The translations under genes and the position numbers were made by a program. From DASVDE01 sp036381235 (GTDB lineage Bacteria; Actinomycetota; Thermoleophilia; Solirubrobacterales; 70-9): DNA of 64,000 nt. Position 1 is the first letter of the stretch, and each line of letters begins with the position of its first letter. This document shows, one piece after another, positions 49,015 through 59,719 of this stretch. Under the pieces are notes generated by a model. The model was given only the letters and a program-made list of their open reading frames with translations. It was not told where the DNA came from and searched no databases. The DNA is taken from the NCBI GenBank assembly GCA_036381235.1, contig DASVDE010000014.1, positions 45,916-109,915 of the forward strand, written 5' to 3'.

Positions 49015-50348
49015 GGTCAGCGGCGCGCAACCGGGAGCTGGTCGCACTGGTTCCCGTCGCCCTGCTCCTCACCGCCGGCTTCGCCGCGGTCTTCGCGCAG
49101 GAGAGCACGCGGCTGGACAACCTCAGCCTGATCTACGGCGCTTACTTCCTGGCGATCTGCCTCGCCGCCCACATCTACCTGCGGATGCGGCTTCCCGACG
49201 CCGATCCTTACCTCTTCCCGCTGGTCGCGCTGCTGACCGCCTTCGGGCTGGTGATGGTCTACCGGATCGACGCCGACCTGGCCCGCGATCAGGCCAACTG
49301 GTTCGTGCTGGGTCTAGTCCTCTTTGCCCTGACGATCCACTTCCTGCGCGATTACGACGTTCTGGAGCGCTACCGGTACACGATCGCCGCAGTCGGCATC
49401 CTGCTGCTGCTGGCGCCGCGACTGCCGGGGATCGGCCAGCAGGTCAACGGCGCCTTTCTGGGGGTAAAGATCGGCCCGTTGCAGTTCCAGCCGGCCGAGT
49501 TCGCGAAGATCTGCCTGGTCGTATTCCTCGCCAGCTACCTGCGCGAGCACCGCGAGGTCCTGATCGTCGGCGCGCGGCGTGTGCTCGGTGTGACGCTGCC
49601 GCCGCTCAAGCACTTCGGCCCGATGCTGGTCGTCTGGGGCGCATCGATGTTCATGCTCGTCTTCATCCGCGACCTCGGCAGCTCGCTGATGTTCTACGCG
49701 GCATTCCTGGCGCTGCTCTACGTGGCGACAGGGCGCTTTTCTTTCGTCGCGATCGGGATGGCGATGTTCCTGCTCGGCGCCTGGTTCTTTGCCTCGACCG
49801 TCCCGCATGTACACGACCGGGTCGAGATCTGGCTCGATCCCTATCGGGACCCGGCCAACACCGGGTACCAGATCCTCAACTCGATCTTCGCCCAGGCCGA
49901 TGGCGGATTGTTCGGCCAGGGCTTCGGTCAAGCGCTGATCACGATTCCCGGCACCGACCGGGCGCTGTTGCCGGCGGCGCAGACCGACACGATCTACTCG
50001 CTGATCGTCAACGAGCTGGGCCTGTTCGGAGGCTGCGCCGTCGTCCTCATCTACCTACTGATCGCCGCGCGGGGCTTCAAGATCGCGCTGCTCGCCGACG
50101 ACGGCTTCTCGAAGCTGTTGGCCACCGGGCTGACCGCCGTATTCGCGATTCAGGCCTTCGTCATCATCGGCGGGGTGACCCGGGTGATCCCGCTCACCGG
50201 CGTCACGCTTCCGTTCATCAGCTACGGCGGCAGCTCGATCGTCGCCAACTTCGTGCTGCTGGCGTTGCTGCTCCTGATCTCCGACCGGGCGCGGCGTGAG
50301 GCCGAAGCCCCTGTACCGGGCACCGTTGCCGCTCTGGGGGAGTCGTGA
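49011..50348 (+). CDS. rodA: SEDS-family peptidoglycan glycosyltransferase RodA
   Basis: A 445-residue SEDS protein with ten or more helices. Family motifs include FQPAEFAKICLVVFLASYL, FIRDLGSSLMFYAAFLALL and GVTLPFISYGGSSIVANFV. SEDS proteins polymerise lipid II with a partner class B PBP. pairing with the following pbpA and the cluster position indicate RodA rather than FtsW. The TTG start overlaps the pstP stop (TTGA). Confidence 0.93.
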   Translation: MRSAARNRELVALVPVALLLTAGFAAVFAQESTRLDNLSLIYGAYFLAICLAAHIYLRMRLPDADPYLFPLVALLTAFGLVMVYRIDADLARDQANWFVLGLVLFALTIHFLRDYDVLERYRYTIAAVGILLLLAPRLPGIGQQVNGAFLGVKIGPLQFQPAEFAKICLVVFLASYLREHREVLIVGARRVLGVTLPPLKHFGPMLVVWGASMFMLVFIRDLGSSLMFYAAFLALLYVATGRFSFVAIGMAMFLLGAWFFASTVPHVHDRVEIWLDPYRDPANTGYQILNSIFAQADGGLFGQGFGQALITIPGTDRALLPAAQTDTIYSLIVNELGLFGGCAVVLIYLLIAARGFKIALLADDGFSKLLATGLTAVFAIQAFVIIGGVTRVIPLTGVTLPFISYGGSSIVANFVLLALLLLISDRARREAEAPVPGTVAALGES

Positions 50349-51805
50349 ACCGTCAGATAGTCAAGCTGTTCGCCTTCGTCGTCGTCCTCTTCGCGGTCCT
50401 GGTCGGATTCACTTCGTACTGGGCGGTGTTCGACGCGCAGGCGCTGAAGGAGAAGACGGCCAACAAGCGGCCGTTATTCGAACAGCAGCGAGTCCGCCGC
50501 GGGCGGATCCTCGCCGACGACGGGACGGTGATCGCCCGCTCGGTGGCGAAGGGCAGCGGCGACGCGCTGCGCTACGTGCGCCGCTACCCGGAGGGCTCGC
50601 TCTACGGCCACCCGATCGGCTACAGCTTCGTGCGCGAGGGCGACAGCGAGTTCGAGAAGTTTCACAACGACGAGCTGGTCGGCGAGGAGTCGGAGTTCAC
50701 ATCGATCCTCGACGAGCTGCGCGGGCGCCGACAGGAAGGCAACGACATCGTCACCAACCTCGATCCGGCGGCGCAGCAGCTGGCGCTCGACGAGTTGGAG
50801 GCACAGGGCTTCGGCGCAGTGGTGGCGCTCGAGCCGAAGACGGGAAGGGTGCGGGTGCTGGCGTCCAACCCGCCATATGACCCGAACCGGATCCCTTACG
50901 ACCTCTCCGACCTCAACGTCGATCCGACCTCCCCGCTGCTGGACCGCGCAACCCAGGGTCAGTACCCGCCCGGCTCGACCTTCAAGGTGGTGACGGCGGC
51001 GGCGGGGCTCGACAGCGGCACGATCACGCCGGAGACGCCAATCGACGCGCCGGGGACGTTGGACGTCCAGGGTCGGCCGCTGAGCAACGACTTCAACCTG
51101 GACTTCTTCGGCGCCACCCTCGATACCGCGCTGACCAACTCGGTCAACACCTGGTTCGCCCAGCTCGGCCAGCAGGTCGGCGAGGAGACGATGTTCAAGT
51201 ACATGGACCGCTTCGGCTTCGGCTCGACGCCTCCGATCGACCTCCCCGACAGCCAGGTCTACAAGAGCGGCCTGTTCGAGGACCGCGACCTGCTCGGACC
51301 CGGCGACCCGGTCGACCTCGCCCGCCTTGCGATCGGCCAGGAGCGGCTGGCGGTGACCCCGCTGCAGATGGCGATGGTCGCTTCGGCTGTCGCCAACGGC
51401 GGGAAGCTGATGAAGCCGCAGATCTGGAGCCGGGTGGTGGACCCCGACGGGCGCGTGACCAAGCGCCTCGACCCCTCCGAGTACAGCGAGCCGATCAGCG
51501 AGGAGACTGCGACCGAGCTGAACGCGGCCATGCAGGACGTGGTCAACAGCGGCACCGGCACCAACGCGGCAATCCCCGGCGTCGCCGTCGCCGGCAAGAC
51601 CGGAACCGCCGAGACGCCCTTCAACGAGGACTGTGGAGGCGGCAGCGACGAGAACCAGGCATGGTTCATTGGCTTCGCGCCGGCCGATGACCCGCAGATC
51701 GCGATCGCGGCGACCGTGGAGTGCACGACCGGATTCGGCGGCGATGTGGCGGCGCCGATCTTTCGCGACGTCGCGGAGGCGCTCTTGAATGGAGCTGAAC
51801 AGTGA
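50345..51805 (+). CDS. pbpA: class B penicillin-binding protein (PbpA)
   Basis: A 486-residue protein. An N-terminal helix (VKLFAFVVVLFAVLVGFTSYW) precedes a dimerisation region and the transpeptidase domain. That domain has SxxK in PPGSTFKVV, SxN in NSVNTWF and KTGT. It cross-links peptidoglycan outside the membrane and is the partner of RodA, whose gene it overlaps by 4 nt. GTG start. Confidence 0.96.
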   Translation: MNRQIVKLFAFVVVLFAVLVGFTSYWAVFDAQALKEKTANKRPLFEQQRVRRGRILADDGTVIARSVAKGSGDALRYVRRYPEGSLYGHPIGYSFVREGDSEFEKFHNDELVGEESEFTSILDELRGRRQEGNDIVTNLDPAAQQLALDELEAQGFGAVVALEPKTGRVRVLASNPPYDPNRIPYDLSDLNVDPTSPLLDRATQGQYPPGSTFKVVTAAAGLDSGTITPETPIDAPGTLDVQGRPLSNDFNLDFFGATLDTALTNSVNTWFAQLGQQVGEETMFKYMDRFGFGSTPPIDLPDSQVYKSGLFEDRDLLGPGDPVDLARLAIGQERLAVTPLQMAMVASAVANGGKLMKPQIWSRVVDPDGRVTKRLDPSEYSEPISEETATELNAAMQDVVNSGTGTNAAIPGVAVAGKTGTAETPFNEDCGGGSDENQAWFIGFAPADDPQIAIAATVECTTGFGGDVAAPIFRDVAEALLNGAEQ

Positions 51806-51823
51806 GACGAGGAGGGGTGGGGA

Positions 51824-53713
51824 TTGGCTGAGGTGAGCGAAGGCAGCGTCGTCGACGGGCGCTACCGGGTGCTGCAGAGGCTCGGATCGGGCGGCATGGC
51901 GGACGTCTGGCTGGCCGAGGACACGCACCTTCAGCGGCGCGTTGCGCTGAAGGTTCTGCACAGCCGCTTCGTCCAGGATCGCGAGTTCGTCGAGCGCTTT
52001 CGCCGCGAGGCCGAGCATGCGGCGGGCCTCCAGCACCCGAACGTCGTCGCCGTCTTCGACCGCGGCGAGTTCGAAGGCACGTACTACATCGCGATGCAGT
52101 ACGTGGAGGGCAACTCGCTGAAGGCGCTGATCGACGCCGGGCTGGCGCCCGAGCAGGCGGTTCATCTCGTCAGGCAGGTGCTGGAGGCGGCGCGCTTCGC
52201 CCACCGGCACGGGGTCGTCCACCGTGACCTGAAGCCCCAGAACGTGATCGTCGATCCCGAGGGCAAGGCGGTCGTCACCGACTTCGGCATCGCCCGCGCC
52301 GGCGCTTCGGAGATAACCCAGGCGGGTTCGGTGATGGGCACCCCCCACTACCTCTCCCCCGAGCAGGCGCAGGGGATGGACGTGACGCCGGTTTCCGATC
52401 TCTACTCGATCGGGGTGATCCTCTACGAGGCGCTGACCGGGCGGGTTCCGTTCGAGGCCGAGAGCGCGGTGGCGATCGCGATGAAGCAGGTCTCTCAAAC
52501 CCCCCAGAGGCCCAGCTCGATCGATCCGCAGGTCTCTCCCGCGCTCGACGCGGTCGTGATGCGGGCCTTGGAGAAGGACCCAGGCCAGCGCTTTCAGAGC
52601 GCCGACGCCTTCATCGCCGCGCTCGACGCGGCGATGAAGGAGCCAGACGCACCGGGCGGGGACACGGCCGCCTTCGCGCCGCTTCCCCCGGTCGTGGCCG
52701 GGGAGGCAATGGCGGAAGAGGAACCCGAGGAAGAGGCATCCCGTCGCTGGTGGTTGGCTCTGATCGCCGCCGCCGTGTTGATCGGAGCCCTGCTTGGCCT
52801 CGCGCTGACCCGTGACACGACCACCGAGGTCCCCGAAGTGACCGGCAACCAACTGAACGTGGCGATCTCGTTGCTCCAGCAGGATGGGTTCGAAATCGGC
52901 GACGTCAACCGGGTCGAGCGCGACGCGGCGGCCAATACCGTCCTCGAGCAGGACCCCTCGGCCTCGCCGCCCGGCGAGGAGGCGGAGCTGGATTGCTCCT
53001 TCCTCACCTTCTTCTGCTCGAAGCCGCCGGTCACCCTGACCGTGAGCTCCGGGCCGGGCACCGCCGAGGTTCCGCCGACGGCTGGCCTCGAGCGCGACGC
53101 CGCGATCTCGGAGCTGAAGGACGCCGGCTTCTCGCCCCAGCTGCAGACCGCGAACTCCGACACGGTCGACGCGGGTCTGGTGATCTACTCCGACCCCTCC
53201 GCCGGAACGACTCTTACGCGAGGATCTGCGGTCACCCTGTACGTCTCCCTCGGTCAGAAGCTGGCCAAAGTGCCGGTCCTGGTCGGCACTCAGCGATCGG
53301 TCGCCGTGCAGCAGATCCGCGGCCGCGGCCTGGTGCCCAGCGTCAGTGAGGAGGAGAGCTCCGCGCCGGCCGGCGAGGTGATCCGCCAGTCGCCGAGCGC
53401 CGGCGCCCAGGTGGAGCCGGGGTCGACAGTCTCGATCGTCGTATCCAAAGGCGAGCAGCAGATCTCGGTGCCCAATGTGATCGGCAAACTGCGCGCCGAC
53501 GGGGTGCAGGCGTTGCGCGATGCCGGCCTGTCGCCCTCGGTGCAGGAGCAGGAGACGGATGTCCCTTCCCAGGTGGGCCGGGTAACGGACCAGTTCCCGC
53601 CGCCTGGATCCAACGTGGCGAGCGGCACGGAGGTGACAGTGGTGGTCGGCAAACAGCCGAGCGGCACGACGACGACCCCCACCTTGCCCCGGCTGGGCGG
53701 CGAGACGCAATGA
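51824..53713 (+). CDS. pknB: serine/threonine protein kinase PknB with four PASTA domains
   Basis: A 629-residue receptor kinase. The kinase domain is at about 9-270, with LGSGGMADVWLAE, VALKVLHS, VVHRDLKPQNVIV and VTDFGIARA. A membrane helix follows at about 310-330 (WWLALIAAAVLIGALLGLAL), then four PASTA repeats starting EVPEVTGNQ, AEVPPTAGL, AKVPVLVGT and ISVPNVIGK. PASTA repeats bind muropeptides or lipid II. A TTG start is used, behind GGAGGGG. It overlaps ddl by 4 nt. Confidence 0.97.
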   Translation: MAEVSEGSVVDGRYRVLQRLGSGGMADVWLAEDTHLQRRVALKVLHSRFVQDREFVERFRREAEHAAGLQHPNVVAVFDRGEFEGTYYIAMQYVEGNSLKALIDAGLAPEQAVHLVRQVLEAARFAHRHGVVHRDLKPQNVIVDPEGKAVVTDFGIARAGASEITQAGSVMGTPHYLSPEQAQGMDVTPVSDLYSIGVILYEALTGRVPFEAESAVAIAMKQVSQTPQRPSSIDPQVSPALDAVVMRALEKDPGQRFQSADAFIAALDAAMKEPDAPGGDTAAFAPLPPVVAGEAMAEEEPEEEASRRWWLALIAAAVLIGALLGLALTRDTTTEVPEVTGNQLNVAISLLQQDGFEIGDVNRVERDAAANTVLEQDPSASPPGEEAELDCSFLTFFCSKPPVTLTVSSGPGTAEVPPTAGLERDAAISELKDAGFSPQLQTANSDTVDAGLVIYSDPSAGTTLTRGSAVTLYVSLGQKLAKVPVLVGTQRSVAVQQIRGRGLVPSVSEEESSAPAGEVIRQSPSAGAQVEPGSTVSIVVSKGEQQISVPNVIGKLRADGVQALRDAGLSPSVQEQETDVPSQVGRVTDQFPPPGSNVASGTEVTVVVGKQPSGTTTTPTLPRLGGETQ

Positions 53714-54675
53714 GGGTCGCGGTCCTTCGCGGCGGGCGCTCCTCAGAGCATGAGATCTCGCTCCGTTCGGGCGAGTCGGTGGCGCGAGGCCTGCAGGCCG
53801 CCGGTCATGAGGCGGTTGAAGTGACGATCTCCGGCGAGGGGCGCTGGACCCATAAGGGGCAGTCGGTGAAGCTGGTTCCAGGTGGGGGCCTGCTCGACGC
53901 CGACGTCGTCTTTCCGGCGCTCCACGGCCCGTTCGGCGAGGACGGCAGCGTGCAGGGAGTGTTGGAGCACCTCGACGTTCCCTACGTCGGCTCCGATGTG
54001 CTTGCTTCGGCAACCTGTATGGACAAGCTGACGCTGAAGCGGCTCTTCGCCCATGCGGGAGTGCCACAGGTCGACTTCATCGGCGTCGGGGAGGAGGATT
54101 GGCGAGAGCGAGCACTGGCGATGGGGTTGCCGTTGTGGGTGAAGCCCTCGCGACTCGGATCCAGCGTCGGAATCAGCAGGGTGGTGGAGCCGACTGAGCT
54201 CACCGCCGCGGTGGAAGCGGCGGCTCGCCACGATCCGCGGGTGATCGTCGAGGCGCACGCCGCCGGCCGCGAGGTGGAGTGCTCGGTGCTCGGCAACGAG
54301 GCACCGGAGGCTTCGCTGCCCGGCGAGGTCGTCGCGCAGGCCGAGTGGTACGACTTCGAGGCGAAGTACAGCGAGGGCGGGATGCAGCTGGCGATCCCGG
54401 CGCCGATCGAGGATGCCCAGGCTGCGCGGGTGCGCGAGATGGCATTGCGGGTATTCGAGCTGGCCGGCTGCACGGGCCTCGCCCGCTGCGACTTCTTCGC
54501 AGATGAGGAGGGAGGCGTGCTGGTCAACGAGGTCAACACGATGCCCGGCTTCACCGAGACGAGCGTCTACGCCAAGCTCTGGGAAGCGACCGGCATCGCC
54601 TACCCGGAGCTTTGCGATCGCTTGGTTCGACTCGGGATCGAACGCCACGCCCAAGCCCGCTCCTACGAGTTCTAG
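53710..54675 (+). CDS. ddl: D-alanine-D-alanine ligase (second paralogue)
   Basis: A 321-residue ATP-grasp enzyme with LRGGRSSEHEISLRSG, ALHGPFGEDGSVQGVLE, PSRLGSSVGISRV, YDFEAKYSEGG and VNEVNTMPGFTETS. The GSSVG grasp loop is canonical, so this copy most likely makes D-Ala-D-Ala for peptidoglycan. Its translational coupling to pknB, at the end of the cell-wall cluster, supports that. It converges on a kinase gene with 4 nt of overlap. Confidence 0.95.
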   Translation: MRVAVLRGGRSSEHEISLRSGESVARGLQAAGHEAVEVTISGEGRWTHKGQSVKLVPGGGLLDADVVFPALHGPFGEDGSVQGVLEHLDVPYVGSDVLASATCMDKLTLKRLFAHAGVPQVDFIGVGEEDWRERALAMGLPLWVKPSRLGSSVGISRVVEPTELTAAVEAAARHDPRVIVEAHAAGREVECSVLGNEAPEASLPGEVVAQAEWYDFEAKYSEGGMQLAIPAPIEDAQAARVREMALRVFELAGCTGLARCDFFADEEGGVLVNEVNTMPGFTETSVYAKLWEATGIAYPELCDRLVRLGIERHAQARSYEF

Positions 54676-56189
54676 CCGCGCAGCTCTATATCGCTGATCT
54701 CGACCTGGTAGCGCCCCGGTTGGTCGCGGGACTCTGAGGCCGTGGTGAACCAGAGCAGGAAGTAGGTGGAGGGCTGCTTGACGTCCAGGGAGATCTCCTC
54801 GCGAGCCGAGGCGGCAACCGCTTCGCCGACCGGGTCCCCCCAGCCGGAGAGGTCGCTTGGCGGGCCGGCCGGCGCGGCGAAGACCTCGGCGTCCCAGCCC
54901 GGCACCGGCGTGCGTACGATCATCTTGTCGGGGGTCGCCGGTGAGGTCGTCGCCACATAGATGCCGACCCCCGGGTCGGGCCCCGACTTGGTCCCGGCGA
55001 ATGTGGCGGAGTCGTAGTGCTCGGTCACCCAGGCGGTGCCGGTCGGATTGCCGTCTATCGCCAGCGCCACCGTGTCGCCGACTTCCTCGCCGTCTCCCTG
55101 TGGGTCGTAGTCGGTCGCCGAGGAGATCGGCACCGGCTTGCCGCTGCCCTCTTCGGCTCCGCCGCCGCCAAAGGCTCCGCTGGAGATCAGCTGCACGACG
55201 CCGAGTGTCGCCGCGGCGACCAGCACCAGGGCGAGAATGGCTGCCCAGCTCCAACGCGCCCGGCTGGAGAGCTTGCGCTTCGGCGGCGGCACCGCATCCA
55301 GCACGCTGGTTGCCTCGCCGGTGGTCGATCCCGCCCTCGCCGCCTCGACCTCCAGCGCGGTCGAGAGGTCGTCGATCATCTCGCCGATCTCCTGGTAGCG
55401 CTCCCCAGGGTCCTTCCCGGTCGCTCGCTCGACGACCAGCGCGACCGCGGCTGAGACCTCGGGGCGCCGCCGCTGCACGTCGGGGAGCTCCTCGTTGACG
55501 TGCTTCATCGCCACCCCGACCTGGCTGTCGGCATGGAAGGGAACCTGGCCGACCAGCATCTCGTAGAAAACCACCCCCAGGGAGTAGATGTCGCTGCGCG
55601 GGTCTACGCTGCGGCCCATCGCCTGCTCGGGTGCGACGTAGTCGGTGGTCCCCAGGACCCGCCCGGTCGCCGTCATCCCGTCCTGCTCGAGCTGGCGGGA
55701 AATGCCGAAGTCGGTCAGCTTCGCTCGCCCCTCGCTGTCGATCAGGATGTTCTGCGGCTTGATGTCGCGGTGGACCAGGTTGCGGGCGTGGGCGACCGAG
55801 AGGCCGCGGGCGACCTCGATCGCGTAGGCGATCGCTTCCTGGACGTCGAGCGCGCCGATCCGCGAGATCCGCTGCTTCAGCGTCTCCCCCTCGACGTATT
55901 CGAAGACGATGTAGGGGTGCCCGCCGTCCTCCCCGGCATCGATTACGGAGACGACATTGGGATGGGAGAGCTTGGCGACGGCCCGCGCCTCCTGGCGGAA
56001 GCGCTCCAGTTGGTCCTCCTGCTCGGACATCTCGCGATGCATCACCTTCACCGCGACCGGGCGGTCGAGCGTCTCATCGCGGGCGAGGAAGACCGTGGAC
56101 ATGCCCCCGCTGCCGAGCTTCGCCTCCAGCCGGTAGCGACCGGAGAGCACGGTGCCGATCATCTGTGAGCTTCTCGAGCGCGCTTCCAT
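54672..56189 (-). CDS. serine/threonine protein kinase with extracytoplasmic discoidin-like domain
   Basis: A 505-residue kinase. The kinase domain spans about 18-280, with LGSGGMSTVFLARD, VAVKVMHREM, LVHRDIKPQNILI and LTDFGISRQ. One helix (WAAILALVLVAAATLGVV) follows near 315-335. The external domain (about 360-505) contains LAIDGNPTGTAWVTEHYDSA and resembles the discoidin/carbohydrate-binding-like domain found in MviN C-termini, not PASTA. It is probably a sensor of an envelope ligand (inference). Confidence 0.9.
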   Translation of the reverse strand: MEARSRSSQMIGTVLSGRYRLEAKLGSGGMSTVFLARDETLDRPVAVKVMHREMSEQEDQLERFRQEARAVAKLSHPNVVSVIDAGEDGGHPYIVFEYVEGETLKQRISRIGALDVQEAIAYAIEVARGLSVAHARNLVHRDIKPQNILIDSEGRAKLTDFGISRQLEQDGMTATGRVLGTTDYVAPEQAMGRSVDPRSDIYSLGVVFYEMLVGQVPFHADSQVGVAMKHVNEELPDVQRRRPEVSAAVALVVERATGKDPGERYQEIGEMIDDLSTALEVEAARAGSTTGEATSVLDAVPPPKRKLSSRARWSWAAILALVLVAAATLGVVQLISSGAFGGGGAEEGSGKPVPISSATDYDPQGDGEEVGDTVALAIDGNPTGTAWVTEHYDSATFAGTKSGPDPGVGIYVATTSPATPDKMIVRTPVPGWDAEVFAAPAGPPSDLSGWGDPVGEAVAASAREEISLDVKQPSTYFLLWFTTASESRDQPGRYQVEISDIELRG

Positions 56190-56328
56190 GATGAGAGTCG
56201 TCTGGCTGTTCGAGGGTACTGTCGGTTACGCGTGTCCGTTGAAGTTCGCTGCCTCGACGATCCGGCCTGCTCCTGGTCGCGAGATGCCGAACCTAGCTTC
56301 GCAGGCCGATGTGGGAGTTCTTGGTGGC

Positions 56329-57342
<1,014 letters not shown>

Positions 57343-57392
57343 CGACCCGATTCAACAGTAGGACGCGGTCGCAAGCCGTCTCCTTCGCGCAA

Positions 57393-57977
57393 TCAACTTC
57401 CGATTTCGCCCAGCACCGCTTCGACCGATGCGGCCGCCGCCGCCCCGGCGACCTCGACGGGCTCGGTGCTGCGCAGGGCGCGGCTGAGGACAAAGGCGCC
57501 CTCGAGTCCAGCCAGCATCTCGATGACGAGCGCCCGCGCCCGATCGCGCTGTATGCCCGCCAGCGCGAAGCGCTCAATGCCGCCGGCGATCCAGGCGTCG
57601 AAGACATCCGCGCAGGCCTCCCGCAGCGTGTCGTTCGTGCTGGAGACCTCAAGCGCCACCGTGGCGATTGGACAGGCATCGGCGTAGTCCGTTTCACGCA
57701 GGGTTTGGGCGGCGCCGGCGAAGAAGCTCCGCACTCCGTCGACCAAGCCGACGTCGGTGCCGACGAATTCGACGAAGAGAAGCCCGTACAGTGCGCCGGA
57801 CCGCCTTATCGCCTCTGCTCCGAGCTCGGTTTTGCCACCGGGGAAGAAGTGGTAAAGCGAACCGAACGGCGCTCCGGCCTCCTCGATGATCTGTTTCACG
57901 CCGGTGCCCATGTATCCCTGTCTTCGGAACAGCGCGCCGCTGCTTTCGAGGATTCGCTCTTTGGTGTCTCCGGCCAT
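57393..57977 (-). CDS. TetR/AcrR family transcriptional regulator
   Basis: A 194-residue repressor. The N-terminal helix-turn-helix domain has TKERILESSGALFRRQGYM and GVKQIIEEAGAPFGSLYHFF, then a helical ligand-binding domain of the YxaF/LmrA-like class. The ATG follows GAGAGGAG. It is divergent from the alpha/beta hydrolase gene, and the shared 79-nt spacer has short palindromes that are likely operators. The ligand is unknown. Confidence 0.93.
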   Translation of the reverse strand: MAGDTKERILESSGALFRRQGYMGTGVKQIIEEAGAPFGSLYHFFPGGKTELGAEAIRRSGALYGLLFVEFVGTDVGLVDGVRSFFAGAAQTLRETDYADACPIATVALEVSSTNDTLREACADVFDAWIAGGIERFALAGIQRDRARALVIEMLAGLEGAFVLSRALRSTEPVEVAGAAAAASVEAVLGEIGS

Positions 57978-58010
57978 TTGCTCCTCTCGTTCTTTCAGCT
58001 GGAGCGATGA

Positions 58011-58040
58011 TAATTTAGCGCTATTAGAGCGATCTATCAA
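58011..58040. promoter_or_regulatory. probable TetR operator in the divergent spacer
   Basis: An A+T-rich stretch contains TAGCGCTA (58016-58023) and TAGAGCGATCTA (58025-58036), two adjacent short palindromes. Spacer position between a TetR gene and its divergent neighbour is the normal site for autoregulation. The base composition contrasts with the flanking GC-rich DNA. Confidence 0.5.
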
Positions 58041-58056
58041 ATAACTGGAGGGTGAG

Positions 58057-58913
58057 ATGCCGGAGGCGAGGCTGACAGCGGGGACCATCCACTACGAGGA
58101 CAGTGGCGGCGAGGGGTTCCCGCTTGTCCTCCTGCATGGGCTGGCGATGGACAGCCGTCTCTGGGGAGAGGTCGTCCCGCAGTTGACCCCCGACTTTCGC
58201 TGCATCGCGCCGACTCTTCCGCTTGGCTCCCACCGCGAGGCGATGAAGCCGGAGGCCGACCTCTCGTTGCGAGGACTCGGCCGCCTGGTCGCGGAGTTCA
58301 TCGAGAGCTTGGGCGTCGACAGTGTGACGCTCTGCTTCAGCGACTGGTCGGGGGCACAGCCAATGGTCGCCGACGGACTCCTCGGCGGCGTCGACGCTCT
58401 GATCCTGGTCTCATGCGAGACCGAGGGGAATTATCCGCCCGGATTGGCCGGCAGGGCCGCGGGCCTGTCGGCGAAGCTTCCCGGCGGTCTCTCGCTGATG
58501 CGACAGATGTTGCTGCGCCCATGGTCGCGCCGGTTGCCCTTCATCTATGGCCAAATGAGCAAGCGCGGAGTCCCCGACGAGTTGATGCGGGAGTGGCTGG
58601 AGCCTTTGCACAGGGCCGAAATCAGACGGGACCTGCGCAGTACGCGGGCGACGTCAAACAGGGCAAGCGCGATATGGCGGCCGCGACCGAGTCGCTTGGC
58701 GGCTTCGAGCGCCCTGTCTTAGTCGTCTGGGACAGCGAGGGGCGGATGATGCCCAATGAGCACGGTCGCAAGCTGGCCGCCGATTTCCCCAACGGCCGCC
58801 TGGTCGAGATCGACGAGAGCTACACGCTGATACCGATCGACCAGCCGACCCGACTCGCCGACGCGATACGGGAGTTCGTGCCGGCAGCCGGCGCCGCGCC
58901 CGCGTCAGCCTAG
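58057..58913 (+). pseudogene. alpha/beta hydrolase interrupted by a frameshift
   Basis: The first reading frame (58057-58722) has the hydrolase start VLLHGLAMDSRLWGEVVPQL and the nucleophile-elbow-like CFSDWSGAQP. Homology breaks near 58640 and continues in another frame with YAGDVKQGKRDM, RPVLVVWDSEGRMMP and a C-terminal block to 58913. Reading CGCAGTACGCG as CGCAAGTACGCG would restore one protein of about 285 residues, so one A appears to be missing. It is either a recent pseudogene or a sequencing error. In the elbow, the usual G-x-S-x-G is FSDWSG, with Asp at the nucleophile position, as in haloalkane dehalogenases. Confidence 0.75.
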
Positions 58914-59719
58914 CGACGGAGCTTTCGCAGCACCGCCGCGGCGAGGGCTGCCCGGTAGGCGGCGTAGGGCCAGAGGGCGCGGTCGCGCTCGACGAGCCCG
59001 ATCAGGCGTTGGGAGGCGAGGGTCGAAGCGAATGAGGTCGCAGCGCCCACCGCCAGGGAGCGGCGCAGCTCGGGTGAGGCGCCGCGCCGGGCCAGCCGCG
59101 CCCCCTTCAGCGCGGTGGCGCCGACGATGATCGGCAGGGCGATCGTGCGGGAGAGCAGGTTTGCCTGGTCACGGGAGAAACCGCGCCAGCGAGCCGCCGC
59201 CAGGGTTACGCCGTTGCGCGAGACGCCGGGCGCCAACGCCGCCGCTTGCGCCACTCCCAGCGCCAACCCGTCGACTGGAGTGGCGTCCCCCCTGCCGCGC
59301 CGCTGCGGCCGGGTGTCGGCGGCGAGCATCGCCGCGGCGCCGGCAAGCAGGCCGTAGGCGGTCGTCCGCGGGCTGCCGAGCCGTCGCTCGATCGGCCGCT
59401 CCAGGGCGTAGCCGACGATCGCGGCCGGCAGAAAGGAGAGGCCCAGGACCAGCGCCCGTCGTCCATCGAAGGCGCGTAGCTCTTCGACGATCGTGCGCCG
59501 CTGGCCGATCAGAAGCGCGACGGCCGCCCCCGCGTGCAGCGCCACCTCGAAGCTCTTGCGCACCTCCGGGTCGACCGCGTCCCAGTCCCACCCCGCCAGC
59601 CAGGGGATCAGCACGATATGGGCGGAGCTGGAGACGGGTAGCAGCTCGGAGGGCCCCTGAACTATGCCGAGGGCGATGGCGCGGCGGGTCGGGATCCCGT
59701 TTGGCGCGCCGACGCTCAA
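58910..59719 (-). CDS. uppP: undecaprenyl-diphosphatase (UppP/BacA family)
   Basis: A protein of about 269 residues with many helices. The two family motifs are IVQGPSELLPVSSSAH, with catalytic Glu and Ser, and APGVSRNGVTLAAARWRGF, with catalytic Arg. It recycles the lipid carrier for cell-wall synthesis. VQGPSELL replaces the common VQGLTEFL, so it is a divergent member. The TTG at 59719 overlaps the dedA stop (TTGA). It is the only available start, though its ribosome-site spacing is very short. Confidence 0.85.
   Translation of the reverse strand: MSVGAPNGIPTRRAIALGIVQGPSELLPVSSSAHIVLIPWLAGWDWDAVDPEVRKSFEVALHAGAAVALLIGQRRTIVEELRAFDGRRALVLGLSFLPAAIVGYALERPIERRLGSPRTTAYGLLAGAAAMLAADTRPQRRGRGDATPVDGLALGVAQAAALAPGVSRNGVTLAAARWRGFSRDQANLLSRTIALPIIVGATALKGARLARRGASPELRRSLAVGAATSFASTLASQRLIGLVERDRALWPYAAYRAALAAAVLRKLRR

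Noticed and set aside
50474..54067. A 1197-codon open frame on the minus strand opposite pbpA, pknB and part of ddl
   Set aside because: It runs antisense to three clear genes, with low-complexity Arg/Gly/His-rich sequence and no motif.
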